This document shows, piece after piece, positions 27,927 to 34,889 of a DNA stretch of 64,000 bases. The stretch is from NCBI RefSeq assembly GCF_900167575.1, contig NZ_FUZP01000001.1:1922001-1986000 (forward strand). Reading direction: 5' to 3'. Each line of letters opens with the position of its first letter. The first letter of the stretch is position 1. The translations under genes and the position numbers were made by a program. Under the pieces are notes generated by a model. The model did no database searches and was not told the origin of the DNA. It worked only from the letters and a program-made list of their open reading frames with translations. This stretch comes from Okibacterium fritillariae (GTDB lineage: Bacteria > Actinomycetota > Actinomycetes > Actinomycetales > Microbacteriaceae).

Positions 27927-29486
27927 GTGCACGAACATGACTTGACTTCCGCTCCGGAGACCGACGAGACCACCGATCGGGGCGAATCCGACGGCGCCAC
28001 TGGCCTCGTCGGCGCCTCCGGCATCGACCCGGCCGATCTCGAGACCACGCTGCGCACCCTGGCGTCGCTCAACACGATCGACGACCAGCATCCCGACTTC
28101 ATCGCCGTGCGCCGCGCCACCGCGAACATGTTCAAATCCGTGAAGGTGTCACGCCGGGCCGAGAAGCGCCAGCGCATCAGCGCCGCCGACCGCGCGGTCG
28201 TCGCCGCCACGGCCACGGCCGCGCCCGACCGCATCGACGACGAGACGCGCGGCATCGAGCTGGCCATCACGGCGGCCGCCCCCACCGCGGGAACGCTGCT
28301 GAAGGCCCGCCCCTGCTACATCTGCAAGGAGCGGTACACAGAGGTCGACGCGTTCTACCACCAGCTGTGCCCGCGCTGCGCGGCGCTCAGCCACCAGAAG
28401 CGCAACGCCCGCACCGACCTCGCGGGCCGCCGCGCGCTGCTCACGGGCGGCCGCGCCAAGATCGGCATGCACATCGCCCTGCGGCTGCTGCGCGACGGCG
28501 CCCACACCACCATCACGACGCGTTTCCCCCGCGACGCCGTGCGCCGTTTTCAGGCCCTGCCCGACTCGGCCGAGTGGCTGCACCGTCTGCGCATCGTGGG
28601 CATCGACCTGCGCGACCCGGCCCAGGTGATCGCGCTGGCCGATTCGGTGGCCGAGCGCGGGCACCTCGACATCCTCATCAACAATGCGGCGCAGACCGTG
28701 CGCCGCTCGGCGGGTTCCTACTCGCTCCTGGCCGACGCCGAGACCGCGCCGCTGCCCGACGGCCCGCTGCCCGAGCTCGAGACGTTCGGACACACGAATG
28801 ACCAGCACCCGCTCGCCCTCGCGGCCTCGGTGGCCGGGCATCCGATTCTGGCGGGCGTCACCCCGGCGCGCCGCAGCGACGATGCGCCTGCACTGACGCC
28901 CACCGATATCGCCACGCTCGCCATGACGGCCGGGTCGTCGAGCCTCGACAAGCTGGCCGACGGCACCGCCATCGACGCGGGCGGCCTCGTGCCCGACCTC
29001 CACGCCGTGAACTCGTGGACCCAGAACGTCGACGACGTCGACCCCCTCGAGATGCTCGAGGTGCAGCTGTGCAATACGACGGCTCCGTTCATCCTGGTCG
29101 GGCGGTTGCGCCCGTCGCTCAAGGCCTCGCCCGCCCGCCGCACCTACATCGTCAACGTCTCGGCCATGGAGGGCGTTTTCGGGCGCGGCTACAAGGGCCC
29201 CGGGCATCCGCACACGAATATGGCCAAGGCCGCGCTCAACATGCTCACGCGCACGAGTGCGAAAGAGATGTTGGATGACGGCATCCTCATGACCAGCGTC
29301 GACACCGGGTGGATCACCGACGAACGCCCCCACCCCACCAAGGTTCGCCTGGCCGAAGAGGGTTTCCACGCGCCGCTCGACCTGGTCGACGGGGCCGCCC
29401 GCGTCTATGACCCCATCGTGCGCGGCGAGGCCGGCGAAGACCTGACCGGCTGCTTCCTGAAGGACTACGAACGCTCGCAGTGGTAA
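27927..29486 (+). CDS. SDR oxidoreductase with internal zinc ribbon
   Basis: 519 residues from a GTG start with a weak ribosome site. The first 125 residues are polar. Then comes a four-cysteine zinc ribbon (CYIC, then CPRC, about residues 130-153), directly followed by a Rossmann domain with TGGRAKIG (about 172-179), NNAAQT and a C-terminal half containing NVSAMEGVFGRGYKGPGHPHTNMAKAALN (Ser and Tyr/Lys catalytic region: the expected YxxxK reads HTNMAK, so the Tyr is not in its usual place). A long insertion separates the cofactor and catalytic halves. The substrate is unknown; activity may be atypical because of the missing Tyr. Confidence 0.82.
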   Translation: MHEHDLTSAPETDETTDRGESDGATGLVGASGIDPADLETTLRTLASLNTIDDQHPDFIAVRRATANMFKSVKVSRRAEKRQRISAADRAVVAATATAAPDRIDDETRGIELAITAAAPTAGTLLKARPCYICKERYTEVDAFYHQLCPRCAALSHQKRNARTDLAGRRALLTGGRAKIGMHIALRLLRDGAHTTITTRFPRDAVRRFQALPDSAEWLHRLRIVGIDLRDPAQVIALADSVAERGHLDILINNAAQTVRRSAGSYSLLADAETAPLPDGPLPELETFGHTNDQHPLALAASVAGHPILAGVTPARRSDDAPALTPTDIATLAMTAGSSSLDKLADGTAIDAGGLVPDLHAVNSWTQNVDDVDPLEMLEVQLCNTTAPFILVGRLRPSLKASPARRTYIVNVSAMEGVFGRGYKGPGHPHTNMAKAALNMLTRTSAKEMLDDGILMTSVDTGWITDERPHPTKVRLAEEGFHAPLDLVDGAARVYDPIVRGEAGEDLTGCFLKDYERSQW

Positions 29487-29540
29487 CCGCTTCATGCGTA
29501 TGCATGGAATAGATCCGGGGTCGCGGGTGCTGAGGTGGGT

Positions 29541-30554
29541 ATGAAGAAAATCGGCTTCCTCTCGTTCGGCCACTGGCAGCCCGTGCCGGGCTCCCTTACG
29601 CGCACCGCGCAGGACGCTCTGCTGCAGAGCATCGACCTGGCCGTGGCCGCCGAAGAGATCGGCATCGACGGCGCCTACGTGCGCGTGCACCACTTCGCGC
29701 GCCAGCTGGCCTCGCCGTATCCGCTGCTCGCCGCCATGGCCGCGCGCACCAAGACCATCGAACTCGGCACAGGTGTCATCGACATGCGTTACGAGAACGG
29801 TTTCTACGCCGCCGAAGAGGCCGCCGCTACCGACCTGATCTCGGGCGGGCGACTGCAGCTCGGCGTGAGCCGGGGATCGCCCGAAACGGCGCTCAACGGT
29901 TCGGAATCGTTCGGCTACGTGCCCGCCGACGGCCAGACCGACGCCGATCTCGCGCGCGAGCACACGGCCGACTTCCTCCGCGGCCTCGAGGGCCACGGAA
30001 TCGCGCCCGCCAACCCGCAGGCCACAGGAACCCGGGCACTCTTGCCCCTGACGCCACAGTCCCCTGGGCTGCGCCAGCGCATCTGGTGGGGTTCGGGAAC
30101 CCGCGGCACCGCCACATGGACCGCGGAGCAGGGCATGAACCTCATGTCATCCACGCTCTTGACCGAGGACACCGGCGTGCCCTTCGGCGACCTGCAGGCC
30201 GAGCAGATCCAGCTCTTCCGGGATGCCTGGGCCACGGCCGGCTGGGACTGGGAACCGCGCGTCTCGGTGAGCCGCAGCATCCTGCCGATCACGACCGACC
30301 AGGACCGCGCCTACTTCGGCAACCTCGCCACGCGCGAGCGCCAGGACCAGGTCGGCTACATCGACAACTCGATCGCCCGTTTCGGCAAGAGCTACGTCGG
30401 CGAACCCGACAAGATCGTCGAAGAGTTGCTCGGCGACGCGGCCGTCATGGCCGCCGACACGCTGCTCGTCACGGTGCCCAACCAGCTCGGCGTCGACTAC
30501 AACGCGCACCTGCTCGAGACCATCGCGCGCGATATCCGCCCGGCCCTGCAGTAG
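29541..30554 (+). CDS. LLM-class flavin-dependent oxidoreductase
   Basis: 337-residue luciferase-like monooxygenase, expected to use FMNH2 or F420H2. The start MKKIGFLSFGHWQP follows GAGGTGG; a GTG two codons earlier is possible. The barrel shows IDGAYVRVHHFARQLASPYPLLAAMAARTKTIELGTGVIDM split around the second and third strands, and GGRLQLGVSRGSPETALNG, both typical of the alkanal-monooxygenase subgroup. A monocistronic gene convergent with the Abi-like gene 25 nt further. Substrate cannot be assigned. Confidence 0.9.
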   Translation: MKKIGFLSFGHWQPVPGSLTRTAQDALLQSIDLAVAAEEIGIDGAYVRVHHFARQLASPYPLLAAMAARTKTIELGTGVIDMRYENGFYAAEEAAATDLISGGRLQLGVSRGSPETALNGSESFGYVPADGQTDADLAREHTADFLRGLEGHGIAPANPQATGTRALLPLTPQSPGLRQRIWWGSGTRGTATWTAEQGMNLMSSTLLTEDTGVPFGDLQAEQIQLFRDAWATAGWDWEPRVSVSRSILPITTDQDRAYFGNLATRERQDQVGYIDNSIARFGKSYVGEPDKIVEELLGDAAVMAADTLLVTVPNQLGVDYNAHLLETIARDIRPALQ

Positions 30555-30579
30555 GGCAGTAACGGCCGACGCGGCGGGT

Positions 30580-31656
30580 TCAGTCGGCGAGATGACCGGT
30601 GTCGTCGGCTGCTAAGAGCGCCGCGCGGGAGAAGTATCGCTTGTTCTGCACGAAGGCAGATCCGCGCCCCTTTTTCGAGTGCGGGATTGGAGCCGCGTTT
30701 GCGCGGGCAATCGTGGCGGCGGCATTCTTCCGGCTGAGCAAGAAGACCTGAAACCGGCCTCCGGGTTCCCAACCGTTGTCCAAGGCATATCCCATCACCT
30801 GTCCCACTTGCTGATCGACGGGCAGAGAAGATGCGCGTAGTCGGGCCGCCTCGGCGCGGTTCCATCGAGCCGGGACGACTTTTTCCTGGATTGCGGGGAA
30901 ATAGCTTTCGATCTGTTTGTTTGCGTAGAAGCCCATGTGGGTAACTTGGGCGAAGGAACGATCGCTGGGGCATACGTAGGCGCTCACTCGCTCATACATC
31001 CGTAGTGCAACGTCGGCGCTCGCGACGACGATAACAACGTCGCGCACAGGCGCGACCGGGCGCGCGCCGGTGACGGAGGAAACGCTTTCAACGCTCTCCA
31101 GCCACGTGCGAGCGGCAGGATCAATCCACTCGACCAGAGATAGCAATTTCTTCAATTCGATACCGGGATCGAATTCCAGCAGAGAGTCTTGGTGCGCGCA
31201 ACGGTTTCGCAAATTGCGCATATCAGACACTGCTTTGTGAACAGCGTCTCGGGTCCCAGGCGAACCGGGAAAGACGTGACGAAGATGCTGACGCCACAGC
31301 TCCTCATTCGCGGGCCGTTGTTCCAACAAACTCGTCCAAAATCCCAGTGTCAGCTCCGAGATGATCGAGTCGGGAGTTGCGACTTTCGTCGTGGCATCCA
31401 TGCGGCGCGCCGCCGCGTTGACGACGCTCCCGAGATCCTGTTGCCACGGGTAGGCAAGTGGATGGATCGTCTCGAGGCGTCCCATCACCGCGTTGCGCAG
31501 GAGCACTTCGGTGTGATGGAAACACTCAAAAAGGGAGGACGCCACCTTGGCGTTCCACTCGTAAAGCTCCCACGCCAGAAGTTCATCATGACTACACGCA
31601 GCTAGGAACGGTGCAAACCGTGCTGCCGACACCCAGCCTATTTTTCGCTCAAGCAC
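30580..31656 (-). CDS. Abi-family protein with HEPN-type RNRCAH motif
   Basis: 358 residues. The N-terminal half resembles Abi_2/Abi-like proteins: SHDELLAWELYEWNAKVASSLFECFHHTEVLLRNAV, then SELTLGFWTSLLE, and MRNLRNRCAHQDSLL containing R-x4-H (about residues 148-153), the catalytic pattern of HEPN ribonucleases. The C-terminal half (about 190-358) has a separate basic region of unknown nature. The gene is clearly richer in A/T than its neighbours and uses rarer codons (AAA, TTC/TTT, ATA), suggesting horizontal transfer. The GTG start follows AAAGGA. Family members abort phage infection; here this is inferred from family and composition. Confidence 0.75.
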   Translation of the reverse strand: MLERKIGWVSAARFAPFLAACSHDELLAWELYEWNAKVASSLFECFHHTEVLLRNAVMGRLETIHPLAYPWQQDLGSVVNAAARRMDATTKVATPDSIISELTLGFWTSLLEQRPANEELWRQHLRHVFPGSPGTRDAVHKAVSDMRNLRNRCAHQDSLLEFDPGIELKKLLSLVEWIDPAARTWLESVESVSSVTGARPVAPVRDVVIVVASADVALRMYERVSAYVCPSDRSFAQVTHMGFYANKQIESYFPAIQEKVVPARWNRAEAARLRASSLPVDQQVGQVMGYALDNGWEPGGRFQVFLLSRKNAAATIARANAAPIPHSKKGRGSAFVQNKRYFSRAALLAADDTGHLAD

Positions 31657-31888
31657 GCCGTGTTATCCTTTCTTCGTTCCGCCTCTGCGGTCATGATCGC
31701 ACGCGGATGGAGGGCTCGCCGTTGCCTCTGCTCACTGGGCACGCATGGCGGGCCCTCTGCTCTTTAATCGATCGGCCAAGGCCACCTCGCGACTTCACCA
31801 ACGAATCATGGTGATGTGCGACTGCGGTCGCCTGCAGGGCCGTTCGAAGCGATACCCTTTAGTCAGATCCTGAGCCTAGAATATCGAC

Positions 31889-32068
31889 ATGTCTGATTCG
31901 TCATCATGTGAAAGCGCCGAGGACGAGACAACGTACTTGCTCCGAAATGCGGAGGGAGCGCGCCGCTTGTTGGGGTCCCTTGAGCGAGCTCGGCACGGCA
32001 ACCATGAGCGTCGCGCGTTGTCCGGTCCGGGCTCGTCGTTCGAGAACCTCGAGGCCCCGTCCCGATAG
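31889..32068 (+). pseudogene. Relic of a YefM/Phd-type antitoxin (C-terminal part)
   Basis: A 59-codon frame from ATG to TAG. Residues 11-42 (EDETTYLLRNAEGARRLLGS, then LERARHGNHERR) match the C-terminal half of YefM/Phd antitoxins, usually ...ETAYLLRSPANARRLLES...AGxxxxREL. The N-terminal DNA-binding half is missing: an in-frame stop lies four codons before the ATG. The tail after RRAL is unrelated. No YoeB-type toxin follows. It therefore looks like a truncated, non-functional leftover of a toxin-antitoxin locus, next to the Abi-like gene. Recognition is by motif only. Confidence 0.6.
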
Positions 32069-32076
32069 CCACGAGC

Positions 32077-32118
32077 TTTCCTTCTCACCTTCGGTAGTTT
32101 CCTTCTCACCTTCGGTAG
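32077..32118 (+). repeat. 21-bp perfect tandem duplication before the mmcQ-like gene
   Basis: Two exact, adjacent copies (32077-32097 and 32098-32118) of a 21-bp unit that begins TTTCCTTCTCACC and ends TTCGGTAG. The second copy ends nine bases before the ATG at 32128, so the duplication lies in the promoter or leader of that gene. Confidence 0.9.
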
Positions 32119-32127
32119 CGTGGGGGC

Positions 32128-32541
32128 ATGGATGAGGTGAGCGAGGTCGAGTTTCGACGGGCGCTGGAGGCGGCGCGGGGGGCGTGTCTTGAGTTGCCGA
32201 ATGCCGTCGAGGAGTATCCGTTCGGCGAGGAGACCGCCGTGTTCAAGGTGAGCGGCAAGATGTTCGCCATGATCGGGATGACCGAGCTGCCGACGACGAT
32301 CACCCTCAAGGTGATGCCCGATCACGGCGAAGCGCTCGTGCGCGATCATCCCGCCGTGCGGCCCGGATATCACATGAACAAGCGGCACTGGGTGACGGTC
32401 GACCTGGCCGGCGAGGCCGATGCGACGTTCGTCGAGGACCTCGTGGGCAACTCCTACGACCTCGTCGTGGCGAAGCTGCCGCGGCATGCGCGGCCCGCGG
32501 TCGAGCGATCGGCGTCGCTGCCGAAGAACGCCCGGCGATAG
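32128..32541 (+). CDS. MmcQ/YjbR-family protein
   Basis: 137 residues of the MmcQ/YjbR fold (double-wing, CyaY-like). Typical stretches: EYPFGEETAVFKVSGKMFAMIG, ITLKVMPDHGEALVRDHPAVRPGYHMNKRHWVTVDLAG split across the middle strands, and a C-terminal NSYDLVVAKLPRHAR. The family is annotated as DNA-binding by structural similarity; no biochemical role is established. There is no clear Shine-Dalgarno; the message might be short-leadered or leaderless given the position of the 21-bp duplication. Confidence 0.9.
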   Translation: MDEVSEVEFRRALEAARGACLELPNAVEEYPFGEETAVFKVSGKMFAMIGMTELPTTITLKVMPDHGEALVRDHPAVRPGYHMNKRHWVTVDLAGEADATFVEDLVGNSYDLVVAKLPRHARPAVERSASLPKNARR

Positions 32542-32590
32542 CGCGCCCCACTCCCATCCGGGTGTCAGGGGTCGGGGTTAACGTCGCCCT

Positions 32591-33490
32591 ATGGGCACAC
32601 TCACGAACGTCTGGAGATCGCATCTCCTGTCGACGCTGTCGGGCGACGACGACGGCCGCCCCTACTGGGTCGAATCGCTCGAGACGGGCGATGACGCCGG
32701 ATACTTCGGGCCCGGGTCGGCGTCGTGGGCCGTGCACGGTGGCATCTCGACGATGGTCGCCGGCATCCGTGCGTTGCTCATGCAGACGTTGCACCCGGGA
32801 GCCATGGCGGGTGTGCACGATTGGTCGCGCTATCAGGAAGATCCGCTCGGGCGGTTGTCGGGCACCATTCAGTGGTTGCTCACCGTGACCTACGGTGATC
32901 GGGCGCTGGCCCAGCAGGCGTCGACGCGCGTGGGGCGCTTCCACGATCGTGTGGTCGGCACGTATGTCGATGCGCGCGGCGAGGAGCGGCCGTACGCGGC
33001 GGGCGATGCCGAGCTGCTCTCGTGGGTGCACGTGGTGTTCACGGATGCGTTCCTGCGGTCGCACGAGACGTGGGGTGGCAGCATCCCGGGCGGTGCCGAT
33101 CGTTATGTCGACGAGTGGGCCACGGCGGGCGAGCTGATCGGGGTTGTGGGCGCACCGCACAGCGAGGCCGAGTTGCGCGCTCAGCTCGAGGGGTTCCGCG
33201 CCGCCGGCACGTTGATGGGCGGCGAACGCGTCGACGAGGCCGTGCGGTTCATTCGCAATCCGCCGCTCCGCAAGGGGATGATGCCGGCCTATCGCGTCAT
33301 GTTCGCGGGCGCCGTCGCCACCATTCCTCGCGAGTATCGGCAGATGCTGGGGCTCAAGCGATCGCCGCTGCCCGTCGTCACGGCGACTCGCCTCGTGTTA
33401 GCGCTTGTGCGAATCGTGCTCGGACCGGATTCGACCTCTGAGCGCGCCGCGCGCAAGCGGATCGCGTCGCTCCGGTCGACCGCCGTCTGA
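32591..33490 (+). CDS. MpaB-family (DUF2236) oxygenase
   Basis: 299 residues of the DUF2236/MpaB family, haem-associated proteins related to latex-clearing protein and fungal MpaB. Signature features: a conserved His in LLMQTLHPGAMAGVHDWS (residues about 62-79), TVTYGDRALAQQ, WVHVVFTDAFLRSH and LPVVTATRLVLALVRIVLGPDS at the C-terminus. The Arg-rich C-terminus is common in the family. It lies 49 nt after the mmcQ-like gene, possibly in one unit. Substrate unknown. Confidence 0.88.
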   Translation: MGTLTNVWRSHLLSTLSGDDDGRPYWVESLETGDDAGYFGPGSASWAVHGGISTMVAGIRALLMQTLHPGAMAGVHDWSRYQEDPLGRLSGTIQWLLTVTYGDRALAQQASTRVGRFHDRVVGTYVDARGEERPYAAGDAELLSWVHVVFTDAFLRSHETWGGSIPGGADRYVDEWATAGELIGVVGAPHSEAELRAQLEGFRAAGTLMGGERVDEAVRFIRNPPLRKGMMPAYRVMFAGAVATIPREYRQMLGLKRSPLPVVTATRLVLALVRIVLGPDSTSERAARKRIASLRSTAV

Positions 33491-33561
33491 CCGTCGCGAC
33501 CGGTCACGGTCGACGGCCTGAAGCCGTGCTGGGATCCTTCCCGGCCTCTACGCGGAGAAAA

Positions 33562-33598
33562 CCGGTGGGGTCGTCGCACCACGCGACACCCCCACCGG
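33562..33598 (-). terminator. Terminator after the alcohol dehydrogenase gene
   Basis: Arms CCGGTGGGG / CCCCACCGG with additional imperfect pairing (TCGTCGC / GCGACA) inside. On the minus strand the stem is followed by TTTTCTCC, the orientation that fits the leftward dehydrogenase ending at 33613. Confidence 0.7.
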
Positions 33599-33612
33599 CC
33601 ACAGCGCCGAGA

Positions 33613-34653
33613 TCAGCCGTTGGGCAGGATGACCGCGCGGCCGCGGATCGAGCCCTCGTGCAGGCGCTCGTAGGCTTTCGGACCCTCGTCGATGCTGTAC
33701 GTCTCGATCTCGACGCTCAGCTGGCCGCGCTTCGCCATCTCCAGCACCTCGATGAGCTCTCCGCGCGAACCCCAATACGGCACGCGCAGCGCCGCGTCGT
33801 AGGCGATGGTGCCGAAACCGACCGAGGCCATTCCGCCGCCGATCCCCACGATCGTGACGTCGCCGCCCGTGGCCACCGATGCGGTCGCGATGTCGACGGT
33901 GGGCTGCACGCCGACGAAGTCGAACACGGCGTCGGCGCCCAGGCCATCCGTCAGTTCTTTGATGGTGTCGACGGCGTTCTTGTCGCTCAGGATGGCGTGA
34001 TGCGCGCCGACCTCTTTCGCCAGGGCGAGCTTCTCGTCGTTGACGTCGAGGGCGATCACGGTAGCGCCCGAGAGCGCACGGATGATCTGGATGCCCACGT
34101 GTCCGAGGCCGCCCGTGCCGATGACGACGGCCGTCGAACCGGCGCCGAGTTTCGGCAGGGACTGCTTGATGGCGTGATACGGGGTGAGGCCGGCATCCGT
34201 CAGCGAGACGTTCTTGGCGGGGTCGAGGTCGCCGAGCGGAACGAGGTGCCGCGGGTCGTCGATGAGCATGTACTCGGCCATCGAACCGGGCGAACCGAGG
34301 CCGGGAGGGGTGATGCCCTCGGCGGCGGCGTTGGTGCAATAGTTCTCTTTGCCCTCGGAACAGTTGTGGCAGCGACCGCAGCCCCAGGGTCCGTAGACGG
34401 CCACGGCGTCGCCGACCGAGAGGTGCTGGACGCCCTCGCCGAGCTCGTGCACGATGCCCGTGCCCTCGTGGCCGAGCGTCAGCGGCAGGCCGTAGGTGTA
34501 CTGGTCCTCGGGAAGGCCCATGATGAACTCGTCGGAGTGGCAGACGCCCGCGGCGGTGACCTTGAGGAGCACCTGCCCGGGGCCGACCGTCGGGATGGGG
34601 ATGTCGACGACCTCTGGCTTCGACCCGATCTTCGTGTACTGCAACGCTTTCAT
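33613..34653 (-). CDS. Zinc-dependent alcohol dehydrogenase
   Basis: 346-residue medium-chain NAD(P)-dependent alcohol dehydrogenase. Catalytic zinc ligands appear as VCHSD (Cys near 37) and GHEG (His-Glu near 60); the structural zinc is CGRCHNCSEGKENYC. The Rossmann motif GTGGLGHVG is near residue 170. The end VILPNG is family-typical. The second ATG is chosen because GAAGGG abuts the first ATG directly (spacing zero) but is six bases before the second. Close relatives oxidise primary alcohols or reduce aldehydes. It has its own terminator and no operon partner. Confidence 0.92.
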   Translation of the reverse strand: MKALQYTKIGSKPEVVDIPIPTVGPGQVLLKVTAAGVCHSDEFIMGLPEDQYTYGLPLTLGHEGTGIVHELGEGVQHLSVGDAVAVYGPWGCGRCHNCSEGKENYCTNAAAEGITPPGLGSPGSMAEYMLIDDPRHLVPLGDLDPAKNVSLTDAGLTPYHAIKQSLPKLGAGSTAVVIGTGGLGHVGIQIIRALSGATVIALDVNDEKLALAKEVGAHHAILSDKNAVDTIKELTDGLGADAVFDFVGVQPTVDIATASVATGGDVTIVGIGGGMASVGFGTIAYDAALRVPYWGSRGELIEVLEMAKRGQLSVEIETYSIDEGPKAYERLHEGSIRGRAVILPNG

Positions 34654-34889
34654 CGTCATCCCTTCGGTTTCGTATGTGTCGGGCGCTTTGGTGAACGCCG
34701 CTCACCTTCGACGGTATCGCGGCGGGCCGATCGACGAAACGGGTTGACGGCGGCGCGACGGATGATCGGGGCCACGGCACGGCTCAGGGAGGAGAGCCCG
34801 CGAGCCTTGGTGTCCATGAGTGGCCGTATATCGGGTAGCTGGTTTAGCGGGTGTTGGTCGCCGCTGGGACCATCCGCCCGGTGGCCGGG

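Larger units (their letters stand above)
31657..32127. other. Low-coding stretch with gene remnants
   Basis: 471 nt between the Abi-like gene and the mmcQ-like gene. It contains the antitoxin relic and the tandem duplication listed separately. The left part (31657-31880) has short open stretches in several frames, none with a convincing start or recognisable product. Composition is less GC-rich than the surroundings. It looks like the scar of decayed accessory DNA. Confidence 0.55.

Noticed and set aside
31876-32487. Minus-strand frame over the antitoxin relic and mmcQ-like gene
   Set aside because: It is antisense to a clear MmcQ/YjbR protein and shows no domain.
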